Assembly: GCA_017643025.1 (NCBI GenBank)
Contig: JAEPOG010000002.1
Span: forward strand, 124,001-188,000
Direction of reading: 5' to 3'
Length of the DNA stretch: 64,000 bases
Source of the DNA: Rhizobiaceae bacterium
GTDB lineage: Bacteria; Pseudomonadota; Alphaproteobacteria; Rhizobiales; Rhizobiaceae
In this document: piece after piece, positions 10,323 through 21,000 of the stretch
Position numbering within the stretch: the first letter of the stretch is position 1
Layout: each line of letters begins with the position of its first letter
Program-made: the position numbers and the translations under genes
The notes under the pieces: generated by a model
Databases searched by the model: none
Seen by the model: only the letters and a program-made list of their open reading frames with translations
Told to the model about the DNA's origin: nothing

Positions 10323-10562
10323 ATGTTCGAGATCTACCGGTCGAAACAGAACCCGCAACACTATGTGGCGATCAGGGCGGACGATATGCGCGAAAATCCG
10401 GTCGGCATCCGGGAGAGCCGCAACCTCGCGCTCATGACCAAGATCGCGGACGACGACGCCCAGCGCATCGCCTTCGACGGCGGCGAGGCCATGCGGCGCA
10501 TTCAGCGCGACGGCTTTTACGCCTTCGCCGTCACGATCCAGGTGCGCGAGCACGCGGAATGA
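10323..10562 (+). CDS. Small conserved-looking protein of unknown function in the trp operon
   Basis: 79 aa soluble, charged protein; I do not recognise a family. It begins MFEIYRSKQNPQHY and has no signal or membrane span. Coding status is supported by an ATG after GGAGGCGGA, a 31-nt gap to trpB, and an ATGA overlap with the next gene. Its position inside trpB-trpA suggests shared expression with tryptophan synthesis, but a role there is inference. Confidence 0.7.
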   Translation: MFEIYRSKQNPQHYVAIRADDMRENPVGIRESRNLALMTKIADDDAQRIAFDGGEAMRRIQRDGFYAFAVTIQVREHAE

Positions 10563-10843
10563 TCGAGCTGCATGTGATCTATCGTAACAATGAGGAGGCG
10601 AACGACCATGTGCAGGGAGCGATTGCGGCTGGACTTGCCAGGTCCGCAATTCTGGTGAGTGCGCGCGCACAAGGCAGATGGAGCCACAAGAGCGAGGGCG
10701 AAGTGCTTGCTGTTTACAAGATCGACGACGACAAGGCCCGCGCCGCAGAACGCTTTATTCACGAAACCCATCCGTGTGACGATCCCGAGATCGTTCGCGG
10801 CTTGGCGGGAAGCGCGAATGGCAATAGCGCGGGCGCAGCGTAA
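10559..10843 (+). CDS. Small protein resembling a divergent CutA domain, in the trp operon
   Basis: 94 aa. By eye its length and pattern follow CutA: a beta-alpha start, a GLARSAILVS strand (cf. LAACVN in CutA), then GRW(x)nGEVLAVYKID and HPCDDPEIV (cf. HPYxxPEI). The terminal CutA strand and the conserved tryptophan/tyrosine tail appear to be missing or replaced by a low-complexity tail. It overlaps the preceding gene as ATGA and ends 9 nt before trpA. A PII-like ferredoxin fold of unknown ligand is the alternative. Family call is tentative. Confidence 0.6.
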   Translation: MIELHVIYRNNEEANDHVQGAIAAGLARSAILVSARAQGRWSHKSEGEVLAVYKIDDDKARAAERFIHETHPCDDPEIVRGLAGSANGNSAGAA

Positions 10844-10852
10844 GGAATTCGC

Positions 10853-11692
10853 ATGACCACACGCATCGACCGCCGCTTCGCGGCGCTGAAAGCCGAGGGC
10901 CGGCCGGCGCTCGTCACCTATTTCATGGGCGGCGATCCCGACTACGACACCTCGCTCGCCATCATGAAGGCGCTGCCCCGAGCGGGCGCCGACGTGATCG
11001 AGCTCGGCATGCCGTTTTCCGACCCGATGGCCGACGGTCCGGCGATTCAGGCCGCCGGCCTGCGTGCGCTGAAGGGCGGTCAGACGCTGAAGAAGACGCT
11101 GGCTATGGCGGCGGAATTCCGCAAGGCCGACGACAACACGCCCATCGTCATGATGGGCTACTACAATCCGATCTACATTTACGGGGTCGAGCGCTTCCTC
11201 GCCGACGCTAAGGCTTCCGGCATCGACGGGCTGATCATCGTTGACCTGCCGCCGGAGATGGACGAGGAGTTGTGCATTCCGGCGCTGAAAGCCGGCCTCA
11301 ATTTCATTCGTCTCGCCACGCCAACCACCGACGACAAGCGGCTGCCCAAAGTGCTCGAGAACACGTCCGGCTTCGTCTATTACGTATCGATGACCGGCAT
11401 CACGGGCTCCGCGCTGCCGGACACGACCAAGGTCGGCGCGGCGGTGGAGCGCATCAAGGGCCACACCGACCTTCCCGTCTGTGTGGGCTTTGGCGTCAAG
11501 ACGGCCGAGCAGGCGCGCGCCATCGGCGCATCCGCCGACGGCGTCGTGGTAGGCACGGCGATCGTCAATGCCGTCGCGAACGTGCTCACGCCCGACGGCA
11601 AGAAGACAGCCGACCCGGCCGAGGCCGTGGCAACCCTGGTCGGCGGGCTGGCACAGGGTGTGCGGCAATCCCGCCTTGCCGCCGCCCAATAG
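10853..11692 (+). CDS. trpA: Tryptophan synthase alpha chain
   Basis: Cleaves indole-3-glycerol phosphate to indole, which is channelled to TrpB. 279 aa TIM barrel. Catalytic Glu50 ([10 protein letters not shown]) and Asp61 (MADGPAIQ) are present, with the phosphate-binding GFGVKTAEQ region near residue 213. It starts 9 nt after the CutA-like gene. Confidence 0.98.
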   Translation: MTTRIDRRFAALKAEGRPALVTYFMGGDPDYDTSLAIMKALPRAGADVIELGMPFSDPMADGPAIQAAGLRALKGGQTLKKTLAMAAEFRKADDNTPIVMMGYYNPIYIYGVERFLADAKASGIDGLIIVDLPPEMDEELCIPALKAGLNFIRLATPTTDDKRLPKVLENTSGFVYYVSMTGITGSALPDTTKVGAAVERIKGHTDLPVCVGFGVKTAEQARAIGASADGVVVGTAIVNAVANVLTPDGKKTADPAEAVATLVGGLAQGVRQSRLAAAQ

Positions 11693-11746
11693 TTTCTCCA
11701 TCTAATGGGCTGAAGCGGCTCACCCGCATTCGACAGGAGACCAGCG

Positions 11747-12679
11747 ATGAACTGGATCACCAATTTCGTCCGCCCCAAGATCAACTCGATGCTTGGCCGG
11801 CGCGACATTCCCGAAAATCTCTGGATCAAGGATCCCGAGACCGGCGAGATGGTGTTCCACAAGGATCTGGAAGAGAACCAGTGGGTCATTCCCTCCTCCG
11901 GCTATCACATGAAGATTTCGGCCAAGGAGCGGCTGGCGAACTTCTTCGATGACGGCGTCTACGAGCTGCTTGAAAACCCCAAGGTCGCCATCGACCCGCT
12001 GAAGTTCCGCGCCGAGAAGCGCTATGTCGACAAGCTGCGTGAGGATCGCGCCAAGACCGGCCTTGAAGACGCGGTGCTGGCCGCGCAGGGAACGATCGAA
12101 ACCCTGCCGATCGTCGCCGTGGTGCAGGACTTCACCTTCATGGGCGGTTCGCTCGGCATGGCGGCGGGCGAGGCGATCATCAAGGCATTCGAGACCGCGC
12201 TGGAGCAGAAGCGTCCGATGGTGCTGTTCGCCGCTTCGGGCGGCGCCCGCATGCAGGAAGGCACGCTGTCGCTCATGCAGCTGCCGCGCACGACCGTCGC
12301 CGTCGACCGCTTCAAGGAAGCCGGCCTGCCCTATATCGTGGTGCTGACCAACCCGACGACGGGCGGCGTCAGCGCCTCCTACGCAATGCTGGGCGACATC
12401 CACATTGCCGAGCCGGGCGCCATCATCGGCTTTGCCGGCGCGCGCGTCATCGAGCAGACCATCCGGGAGAAGCTGCCGGAGGGCTTCCAGCGGGCCGAGT
12501 ACCTGATGGAACACGGCATGGTGGACATGGTGGTATCGCGGCTCGAAATGAAAGCCACCGTCGCCCGGCTGCTGCGCATGCTGCTCAAGCAGCCGCTGGT
12601 CGAGGTCGCTCCTGCGCCTGTCGAGCCGGAGACGCCGGTGCTGCCGGTGCCCGAACCCACCCAGCAGGCCGAAGCCTGA
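11747..12679 (+). CDS. accD: Acetyl-CoA carboxylase carboxyltransferase subunit beta, zinc-ribbon cysteines lost
   Basis: Transfers the carboxyl group from biotinyl-BCCP to acetyl-CoA, giving malonyl-CoA, as an AccA2AccD2 complex. 310 aa. The crotonase-fold core is intact (SGGARMQEG near residue 167, [14 protein letters not shown] near 205). At the N-terminal zinc-ribbon positions the four cysteines are replaced by Asp29, Thr32, Ile48 and Ser51. A Pro/Glu-rich tail follows residue 285. It lies 54 nt after trpA and upstream of folC, a common alphaproteobacterial order. Confidence 0.96.
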   Translation: MNWITNFVRPKINSMLGRRDIPENLWIKDPETGEMVFHKDLEENQWVIPSSGYHMKISAKERLANFFDDGVYELLENPKVAIDPLKFRAEKRYVDKLREDRAKTGLEDAVLAAQGTIETLPIVAVVQDFTFMGGSLGMAAGEAIIKAFETALEQKRPMVLFAASGGARMQEGTLSLMQLPRTTVAVDRFKEAGLPYIVVLTNPTTGGVSASYAMLGDIHIAEPGAIIGFAGARVIEQTIREKLPEGFQRAEYLMEHGMVDMVVSRLEMKATVARLLRMLLKQPLVEVAPAPVEPETPVLPVPEPTQQAEA

Positions 12680-12716
12680 AACACCGCCGCCGGGGCGCAT
12701 CCGGCCACTCGCGGAC

Positions 12717-14057
12717 ATGACTCGCATGACAACCCTCACGGCCGACCAGGAAATCGAGCGGCTGATGTCGCTTCACCAGAAGGGCATCGACCTTTCGCTC
12801 GACCGCATTCGCCGTCTGCTTGCACGACTCGGCAGCCCTGAGCAGCATCTGCCGCCGGTGATCCACATCGCCGGCACCAACGGCAAGGGTTCGGCAGCGG
12901 CGTTTTCGCGCGCGTTGCTAGAGGAAGCCGGGCACACGGTGCATGTGCATACCTCGCCGCATCTCGTGCGCTGGCACGAGCGCTACAGGCTGGGCGCAGA
13001 AGGCGGCGGCCAGTTCGTCTCGGACGCCGTGCTCGCCGAGGCGATCCATCGCGCCGCAGCCGCCAACCGCGAAGAAACGGTGACGGTGTTCGAAATCCTG
13101 ACGGCGGTCGGTTTCCTGCTGTTTTCTGAGCATCCCGCCGATGCCACGATCCTCGAAGTCGGGCTGGGCGGGCGTTTTGACGCCACCAATGTGGTCGACA
13201 GGCCAGCCGTCTCGCTCATCATGCCGATCTCCCTCGACCACGAGGCCTATCTCGGCGACCGGGTGGAGCTGATCGCCGCTGAGAAGGCGGGCATTATCAA
13301 GCCGGCCGTTCCAGCCGTGATCGGGGCGCAGGACCATGACCACGCGCGCGCCGTGCTGGTTGAAACCGCGCAGCGCGTCGGCGCGCCGCTTCTCGTCTAT
13401 GGCACCGATTTCCTGGCGCATGAGGAAAACGGGCGGCTTGTCTATCAGGACGATCACGGGCTGATGGATATCAGCCTGCCCCGTCTGCCCGGCCGGCATC
13501 AGCTCTCAAACGCCGCAGCGGCAATCGCCGCCGTGCGGGCCGCCGGTTTCGCCGTCGATCACCACGCCGCCGACCGCGCCATGCAAAAGGTGGACTGGCC
13601 TGCACGCATGCAGAAGCTTCCGGCCGGGCGTCTGTGGGATCACGCGCCCGAAGGTTCCGAAATCTGGCTCGACGGCGGCCACAATCCCGGTGCCGGTCTC
13701 GCCATCGCGGAGGCGCTGGCCGGCGAAGAAGAAAAGCTGTCGCGGCCGCTGTTCCTGATCGCGGGAATGCTGAACACCAAGGATCAGACCGGCTTCTTCC
13801 GCGCCTTCGAGGGCATGGCGCGGCATGTCTTCACCGTGCCGATATCGTCCAGCGAGGCAGGCGTGCCGCCGGCTGAGCTCGCGGTGCGCGCCGAGGACGC
13901 AGGGCTCTCGGCGGAGCCGGTAAGCTCGGTGGAAAACGCGCTGAAGCTTCTCAGGGACACCTGGGACGAGGAAGAAGAAGCACCGCGCATCCTGATCTGC
14001 GGCTCGCTCTACCTTGCCGGTGACGTGCTGGCGGCAAACGGAACGCCGCCGGTCTAG
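12717..14057 (+). CDS. folC: Bifunctional dihydrofolate synthase / folylpolyglutamate synthase
   Basis: Adds glutamate to dihydropteroate and folates (ATP-dependent, Mur-ligase fold). 446 aa. P-loop GTNGKGS (53-59); a central EVGLGGRFDATN; the C-terminal ligase domain contains LDGGHNPGA. Start ATG 12717; ATG 12726 (MTTLTADQE) is equally possible. Last gene of the trp-acc operon and convergent with trxA. Confidence 0.96.
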   Translation: MTRMTTLTADQEIERLMSLHQKGIDLSLDRIRRLLARLGSPEQHLPPVIHIAGTNGKGSAAAFSRALLEEAGHTVHVHTSPHLVRWHERYRLGAEGGGQFVSDAVLAEAIHRAAAANREETVTVFEILTAVGFLLFSEHPADATILEVGLGGRFDATNVVDRPAVSLIMPISLDHEAYLGDRVELIAAEKAGIIKPAVPAVIGAQDHDHARAVLVETAQRVGAPLLVYGTDFLAHEENGRLVYQDDHGLMDISLPRLPGRHQLSNAAAAIAAVRAAGFAVDHHAADRAMQKVDWPARMQKLPAGRLWDHAPEGSEIWLDGGHNPGAGLAIAEALAGEEEKLSRPLFLIAGMLNTKDQTGFFRAFEGMARHVFTVPISSSEAGVPPAELAVRAEDAGLSAEPVSSVENALKLLRDTWDEEEEAPRILICGSLYLAGDVLAANGTPPV

Positions 14058-14065
14058 TCCCAAAC

Positions 14066-14091
14066 GAAAACGCGGCGGGAAACCCGCTGCG
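14066..14091 (-). terminator. Terminator between folC and trxA, reading from trxA
   Basis: Nine-pair stem with one G-U pair (14071-14079 with 14083-14091) and a 3-nt AAA loop. On the minus strand it is followed by TTTTCGTTT, so it mainly terminates the addB-addA-trxA side. The plus side has no T-tract. Confidence 0.65.
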
Positions 14092-14120
14092 CTTCAATAC
14101 TCAGATACCCTATCCGGCGA

Positions 14121-14444
14121 TCAGGCGACGGCGCCGCCGATCCAGGCCGAAAGAGCCGTCTTGGGCGCAGCGCCGACCTTCATGTCGGCCACTTCGCCGT
14201 TCTTGAACAGCAGCAGCGTCGGGATTGAACGCACGCCGTACTGAGCGGCGAGTTCAGGGTTCTCGTCGACGTTGAGTTTGGCGACCTTGACCTTGCCGTC
14301 CATCTCGGTGGCGATCTCCTCGAGCGACGGGCCGATCATCTTGCAGGGGCCGCACCACTCGGCCCAGAAGTCCACGACGACCGGTTCGGCTGAATCCAGC
14401 ACGTCGCTCTTGAAGCTGTTGTTGTCGACTTTCACGGTGGCCAT
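14121..14444 (-). CDS. trxA: Thioredoxin 1
   Basis: Cytosolic disulfide reductase, 107 aa. Active site WCGPC at 30-34 (Cys31, Cys34); buried Asp25 and the cis-proline loop (SIPTLLLF) are intact. The AGGAG Shine-Dalgarno is just upstream of the ATG. It follows addA by 74 nt and ends the long divL-to-trxA train. Confidence 0.98.
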   Translation of the reverse strand: MATVKVDNNSFKSDVLDSAEPVVVDFWAEWCGPCKMIGPSLEEIATEMDGKVKVAKLNVDENPELAAQYGVRSIPTLLLFKNGEVADMKVGAAPKTALSAWIGGAVA

Positions 14445-14518
14445 CGGGAGGCACTCCTAGCGTTCAAATGTTAGCCAGATGTGGTCGTTCGAGCGCGCCC
14501 CGTCAAGCCGCCAGCCGG

Positions 14519-17500
14519 TCACGGGACGGTGAGGTCGGCAAGCGCCTTGTCGAGCCGCTCCGATGAGACCGGAATCAGGACAGGTGCCTCGGTAAAAAGC
14601 AGCGCCGCCGAGACCGCGCGGCCGGGGTAGGCCTGTCCGAGAAGAGCACGGTAGATGGCGAGCTGAACCACATAGTTTTGCGGGATTTCTTCAGCCCCTG
14701 AAGGCACCGAGCGGCCGGTCTTGTAGTCGACAATCGCGACTTCGGTCTCGGTGACCGCGAGGCGGTCGACCTTGCCCGACACGGACCATGTGCGGCCGCC
14801 GGCCTCGACAGTGCCCATCACCGACACTTCGGCGCGTGACCCCTCGGCGAAGACGCCGGCAAAGGCCGAATCGACGAGAATCGCGGCAACCGATTCGGCC
14901 GCCCGGTCACGTTCGCCCTGCGGCCAGCGCGAGCCGACATGCGCGAGGTAGCGTTGGATGGCAGCGTTTCGATCCACCTCCGGTACTGACGGCAGCAGCT
15001 GCAGCAGGCGGTGGATCGCCGTGCCGCGCTCCATGGCCAGGCTGGTCTCGCGGTCGGGATCGAGCACCGGCGAGGCGGTCGATATGACCGGCTCGCGCTC
15101 CTCGTCTATCGAGAAGCCCGTCCCGGATGGACGCAGCGCGCGTGGCGGCCTGGGCGCGGGCGGTAACGGACCGAGCAGTTCGACCGGTAGCAGAGCTGGA
15201 GTTTTGCCCCCCTCTTGGCGCCGCACGGCCAGCGGCAGGGTGCTTGCCGTGTATCGGAAACGAAGGACCGGCCTACAGGCTTCGGGCTCGTTCCTCGTCT
15301 CGGTGTATTGGGAGCCGGTAAGCGCGGTTTCGACCATCGCATGCCAAGACAGTGGCGGCCTGCCGCGCACGCCGTGATAGCCGCAGACGATCAGCCGGTC
15401 CTCGGCGCGGGTCATGCCGACATAAAGCAGGCGGCGGTACTCCTCCTCGGCAGCCGCGCGGATGGCGGCGCCACGGTCGCGCGCGAAGGGATTGGCCGTG
15501 CTGCGTCCGGCCCGCCAGAGAAAACCGTCGCCCCGCCACAGCTTCTTTTGCGAGCGGAACGGAACCAGCGCCGGCAGATGCTGATGGTGGAAAGCCTCGC
15601 TGCCGGGATCGACCAGGAACACGATGGGTGCCTCAAGCCCCTTGGAGGCGTGCACCGTCATGATGCGAACCTCGTCGCGGCTCTGGTCCATCTCGCGCTT
15701 GATTTCGGGCGCGGCCTCATCGAGCGCCGACAGCAGAGCCTCTAGGCCGTCGCCGCCGGTCTGCTCGATGGCAAGGCAGAAACTCAGGAACTCGTCGATG
15801 ATATCGCCGGCCTCGGCGCCGAGCCGCGCCAGCAGTCGGGCACGAACGCCGGGACGATCCGGCGTTCCGGCCAGAAGGCCGGCATAGAACTCGAACACCG
15901 GGCGGAATGCGGCCTGGTTGCGCCAGTCCTCCAGTGTCGCAACGATCTCCGCGATTTTTGGGTCGTTATCGGCTCGCTCGCGCATCACGTCGTAAAGCGA
16001 TGTCCGGCCGCGGCCATGCGCAAGGTCGAACAATTCCTCGTCGGTCAACCCGAAGACGGGGCTGCGCAGGAGCGCGGCGAGCGACAGGTCGTCCTGCGGC
16101 TGCTGGACGAAACGAGCGATGGCCAGCAGATCCTTGACGGCGATATGCGCATTGAGCGCCAGCCGGTCGGCTCCGGCGACAGGGATAGTGCGTTTGGTGT
16201 CCTTCAGGGCGCGGGTCAGCGCGTGGACGAAGCTGCCGCGCTTGCGGACCAGAACGAGGATATCGCCCGGCGACACCCTGCGCCCCTTGCCCTCGAGCAC
16301 CTCGCCGCTCCTCAGCCAGCGATCGATCGTGTCGGCGATCGTTTCGGCCAGCCGCACTGCCGGTGCCGAGGCGTGGTCGACGGGCTGGGTCCAGTCGTCC
16401 GGTTCCTCCACCGCTTCCGGTCCGAGCGACGACCAGAGTTCGACATAACCCGGCTCGCCAGTGCGGATGCCGTCATGGGCGATATCGAGACGGTCGCGAG
16501 TGAGCCCCTTGCGGTGCACGGGGTTGGCAAAGACCAGATCGACTGCCTTCAGAACGTCGTCGGTGGAGCGGAATGAGCGGGTGAGCCTGACGCGTTCAAA
16601 GCCGGCGTTGGCGGCCTTCACCTGACGCGAGAAGGCGTGGCCGCTCTCCTCGAACGCGGCAGGTTCGGCGCCCTGGAACGAGTAGATCGACTGCTTCTCG
16701 TCGCCGACGGCGAAGATGGTGCGGGTGACATTGTCGCGTGCGCCCTGCCCGGCGAAGAACTCCGCCGCCAGTTTCTTCACGACCTCCCACTGCTCGGGGC
16801 TGGTATCCTGCGCCTCGTCAATCAGGATGTGATCTACGCCGCGGTCGAGCTTGTACTGCACCCATGCGCTCGCCTCGTTGCGGGAAAGCAGCGCCACCGT
16901 GCGCCCGATGAGATCGTTGAAGTCGAGGAAGCCGCGGGCGCTCTTGATCCGCTCGTAGCGAGCGATCAAGCGATCAGCGACGACGAGCGCCGAGGCGGTC
17001 ACCTCGACCATGCGGAACAACGCCAGCCGGTCGCGCGCGGCCATGATGGCAACGGCCGCTTCGTTGTAGCGGTCCATCAGGTCCGGCAGTTCGAGCCGCA
17101 ACGCCTTCTTGAAACTCGAGGCCGCGTAGGGCTTGCCGTCGGTCGCCTTCAGAAACCCGCGGACGAGATGTTCAAGCCGGCCGACGGGACCGAGCGTTCC
17201 CTCGAACGCTACGATAGCCGCCGGCAGGATGTCGTTAGTGACGGCGCCCGCGCCGGTGTCGTGCGCTGCCTGAGCGAACGCCCTGAAATAGCCGGCGTCG
17301 AAACGCGGCAATGGCCAGACAACCGAGGCAACGCTGTCCTCAGTATCCGATAGGGAAAAACCGAACTCCTCGCGCAAGGCCGGGAAACCACCATCAGCAT
17401 GCTGTATCTCGTCAATGAAAGCGCGCAGGGCATCTCGGCGCCTGACGATTTCTTGCAGCAGTTCGTCCAGCCCGGCCTCGCCACGCGCCTGCAGGATGTC

Positions 17501-18046
17501 GGCGAAGGCTTCGGCGAGCTTGCGATCATCTTCTCCCGAGGCGCCGGTGATCATGTCGCGGCGCGCCTCAGCCACCAGCGCGGCCTCCTGCTGGCCGTCA
17601 AGCATCTCGAAATGGCCGGCAATGTTGGCTTCCAGCGGAAACTGCTGCAGCACCGCCTCGCAGAAGGCGTGGATGGTCTGGATCTTGAGGCCGCCCGGCG
17701 TCTCCAGCGCCCGCGCGAACAGACGGCGTGCGTCGGCGATCCGTTCGGTGCCGGCTGGACGGCCGGTCAGCGCGGAGATCGCTTCGCCAAGGCTTGCATC
17801 GTCCATCAGCGCCCAGGCGGCGAGATCGCGAAAGACGCGATTGGCCATGTTGGCGGCCGCGGCGCGCGTGTAGGTGAGACACAAGACCTTGGACGGTTCG
17901 CAGCCGTCGAGCAGCAACCGCACCACGCGCTGGGAAAGCACGTGGGTCTTGCCCGAGCCGGCATGGGCGGAGACCCATGCCGACAGGTCGGGCGTGGCGG
18001 CAAGCGTCTGCCGCTCGCGCGTGTCGCGCGGCACCGGGCGCTTCAT
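14519..18046 (-). CDS. addA: Double-strand break repair helicase-nuclease AddA
   Basis: UvrD-type helicase/nuclease subunit of AddAB, the alphaproteobacterial RecBCD counterpart; it processes DNA ends for RecA. 1175 aa. Walker A AGSGKTHV (29-36); helicase motif II is in the ILIDEAQDTSPEQW segment; the C-terminal PD-(D/E)XK nuclease has VSGKVDRL and IVDYKTG. The frame is open upstream inside addB, but the ATG at 18046 overlaps the addB stop (ATGA) and gives the normal N-terminus. Confidence 0.97.
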   Translation of the reverse strand: MKRPVPRDTRERQTLAATPDLSAWVSAHAGSGKTHVLSQRVVRLLLDGCEPSKVLCLTYTRAAAANMANRVFRDLAAWALMDDASLGEAISALTGRPAGTERIADARRLFARALETPGGLKIQTIHAFCEAVLQQFPLEANIAGHFEMLDGQQEAALVAEARRDMITGASGEDDRKLAEAFADILQARGEAGLDELLQEIVRRRDALRAFIDEIQHADGGFPALREEFGFSLSDTEDSVASVVWPLPRFDAGYFRAFAQAAHDTGAGAVTNDILPAAIVAFEGTLGPVGRLEHLVRGFLKATDGKPYAASSFKKALRLELPDLMDRYNEAAVAIMAARDRLALFRMVEVTASALVVADRLIARYERIKSARGFLDFNDLIGRTVALLSRNEASAWVQYKLDRGVDHILIDEAQDTSPEQWEVVKKLAAEFFAGQGARDNVTRTIFAVGDEKQSIYSFQGAEPAAFEESGHAFSRQVKAANAGFERVRLTRSFRSTDDVLKAVDLVFANPVHRKGLTRDRLDIAHDGIRTGEPGYVELWSSLGPEAVEEPDDWTQPVDHASAPAVRLAETIADTIDRWLRSGEVLEGKGRRVSPGDILVLVRKRGSFVHALTRALKDTKRTIPVAGADRLALNAHIAVKDLLAIARFVQQPQDDLSLAALLRSPVFGLTDEELFDLAHGRGRTSLYDVMRERADNDPKIAEIVATLEDWRNQAAFRPVFEFYAGLLAGTPDRPGVRARLLARLGAEAGDIIDEFLSFCLAIEQTGGDGLEALLSALDEAAPEIKREMDQSRDEVRIMTVHASKGLEAPIVFLVDPGSEAFHHQHLPALVPFRSQKKLWRGDGFLWRAGRSTANPFARDRGAAIRAAAEEEYRRLLYVGMTRAEDRLIVCGYHGVRGRPPLSWHAMVETALTGSQYTETRNEPEACRPVLRFRYTASTLPLAVRRQEGGKTPALLPVELLGPLPPAPRPPRALRPSGTGFSIDEEREPVISTASPVLDPDRETSLAMERGTAIHRLLQLLPSVPEVDRNAAIQRYLAHVGSRWPQGERDRAAESVAAILVDSAFAGVFAEGSRAEVSVMGTVEAGGRTWSVSGKVDRLAVTETEVAIVDYKTGRSVPSGAEEIPQNYVVQLAIYRALLGQAYPGRAVSAALLFTEAPVLIPVSSERLDKALADLTVP

Positions 18047-21000
18047 TCCTCGACCTCGCCGCCGGCCGAAGCCGACCATTCGAGCACGCGCGCCAGATGG
18101 TCGTAGTCGCCCTCGGTATCGCCCTCGCGAAACGGCAAGGCGCGAGAGATGTAGCCGTTCGATTCGGTACCGTAATGAGCGATAAGCAGCTCCAGCCGCC
18201 GCCAGGCGTCCTCCGACAGTTGCTCCGCCGTGACCTCCTTGTTGTTGTATTTGAGGATCGATTCCTCGATCACTTCGCCGCTCGCCTTGAGCCGCACATA
18301 GGCGAGGTCGCCCGGGGTACGTGCGCCAGCGTCGGCAAACGCGCCGCGAGACAGAAGCGCGGCCTCGAGCGCCAGCTGAGGCGACAGTAGCGTGTGCGCC
18401 TGGCCGCGCGACGGATAGGAGCCGGTCTTGTAGTCGAGCACATCGGCATGACCGCCTGCGAGCAAGTCGATACGGTCGGCGCGGCCATGCAGTGTGGCCC
18501 CTGTCGTGCCTATGCCGAGAGGCGTGGCGTCGGCTTCGGTCAGCCTTGTAACGACGTCGGCCGGGCGGTCGTTGCGCTCCCATTCGACGATCGAATCCAC
18601 CATCCCGGCGAAGCGCGGCCACCAGACGGCGTGCACATCAGGCGGCAGCGATGCCTCTTCAAAGACGCGCCGCCCGGTTTCGAGTAGCCGCTCGCGAGCG
18701 TCTTCGGCTCGCGGGTCGGCGCCGGTGCGAATGAAGTCGTGCAGGATGTCATGGAACAGCGAGCCTCGCTCCGCCGCGCCGGGGTCACGAATCAGCGGAT
18801 CAAGCGGGCGCAGCGCAAGAATGCGCCGCGCATAGACGGCGTAGGGGTCGCGGCGCAGCGTCTCGATTTCCGTGACCGAAAATCGATCCGGGCGCGAAAC
18901 GACCGGCGGCGTCGGGCATGGCCGGGCAATCGCCGGCACGGACGGTCGCTGGTCGAGCAGCCGTGCCCAGCCAATGAGCCTGTCGCCCCGCGCCCTCATG
19001 GCGGCGGCCGGTCCGTCGCCGACATAGGTCAGAAGCCGCTGCAGCCAGCGCGACGCGACAGCGGGCGCGCCATCGCTGCGCACCGAGCGCGACAGCACCA
19101 CGTCCTCCGCACCGCACGCCATCCAGAAATCATGCGCCGCCTGGCCGACGCGGCGCTCCGGCGGGTCGAGGTCGAGCCCGGACTTCATCAGCCGCGACAT
19201 GAAGCGGTCGGCATCGGCGCGATGCGGCCAGCTGGCTTCGTTGAGGCCGCCGAGCACCAGCGTATCGACCGTCTGCAGCCGCGCTTCCAGCGCACCCCAG
19301 ATGGAGATACGCGTATCGGCGCCCGCCGGCGGCTTGACCGTCAGGCCGGCGATCAGCGCCGCCAGCATGGCCGGCCACTCGACCGCCGCGAAGGCGAGCC
19401 GAGTCGATGAGCCGAGCAGGTCGCGGAGGAACGAAACCAGCGCCTCGCCGCCGTCTCCCGAATAGAGCTCCGACAGGCTGCCATCCTCGGCGCGACCAAG
19501 GTTTTCCAGCGCGACGACGCTCGAACGGGCGATCGTGCCAAGCTCGACCTCCGCTTCGTTGCGCAGGGCTGCCAGCGGCTCCGCCGCCTTTGCGACCGCC
19601 TGAGCCAAGGCCTGCGCAGCGGCGATTGCCTCCGAGTCGAGCCGCCGAAACCAGAAGGGCTGGTAAGTCTCGGGGTCATTCAGTTCGGCGAGGCGTGCGT
19701 CGAGCATGCGCGGCAATTCGCAAATATCCGGCCGACCGGTCCCGCCGCGCAGCGCAATCAGTTCAATGGTTGCCGCTGCCTGCCGGGCTGTTGGACGATC
19801 CATCCCACAACGCAGGAGCGGGTTCTTGAGCAGGGACAGGAGGGCGACGGGATCCCCGGGCGTCAGCGCCGTTTCGACCAGACGCGCCAACAGCGTTGCG
19901 ACCGGAAAGCGCGCGAGAGGACGGCCGCCGGAATCGTCGGCCTCGACGCCAAAGCGGCGCAGTTCCATCGCGACCCGCCGGGCCAGCATTCGGTCGGGCG
20001 TGACAAGCGCCGCGCGACGTCCGCCGCCCTCGACAGCGCGGCGCAGGGCGACGGCGATGGCCAACGCTTCCTCGTGCTCGTTGGCGGCTTCGACAACTGT
20101 GACCCCATCGAGCGAGCCGCTCATGGCCATCTTGTCTACCGATGCACGGTCAATCGCCCATTCGTCGGTCGTTTCGGCAGGCCGGAGAGCCTCGCCGATC
20201 ACGCGCGCCCGAGCACCCAATGCCGCTGGGCGTTCGCCGATCTCGGCGACTTCATTGCGATCAATCCCGATGCTGCGAAGCAGCCTCGCCAGACCGAATT
20301 GCGGATGCCCGAGGGTGGAGGGGTGCTGCGGTACCGCCGCAAGCACATCCCAGGAGCGTTCGTCCATGCCGAGATCGAGACCGGGAAGAACGACAGCACC
20401 ATTGGGCAGTCTGGCAATTGCGGCGAGCAGTCGGGCCGTTGCCGGGATCGAGCCCGTCGAACCAGCGGCAATGACCGGACCGTCCGGCGGGCTCCGCCGC
20501 AGCCGCTCCGTTTCTGCATCCAGCATGGCGGTGAGGTGCGCACCGGGGCTCGACAGGTCGCGCGCCTCGAGTTCGGCGGGGAAATGCTCGGTGACGATGG
20601 CGAGGAAGTCGAGCGTGACCTGCCACCATCCAGCGAGATCGGCGGGAACGAGGTCGGCGAGACGCGACCACTCCGCACCCTCGATCTCGACCTCGTCCAT
20701 GAGCGCCGCGAGGTCGCGCGCCAGCCATATTGCGTCCGAGGTCGATGCAGGCACGACGACGTCCTCACCGAAGCGCTCGCGAATATGGCCCGGCAGCCGG
20801 CCCTTCCATGCCTGCACCAACGGCGCCAGAACGAGAATGCGGTCAAGTGCGCAGATCGGGGGGGCAACATCGAGGATTTCGGCGGCGGCCGGGTCGAAGG
20901 CCGCGAGGTCTTCCTCGAATTCGCCGAGCGGACGAATTCGCGGCAGAATGGCGGCACGGCCGCCGAGCCGGTCAAGGAATGCCGCGCGCAATTCGCGCGC

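Noticed and set aside
18047..18622. Upstream extension of the addA frame into addB
   Set aside because: The AddA family N-terminus starts at the ATG 18046 coupled to the addB stop; the extension has no homology pattern.
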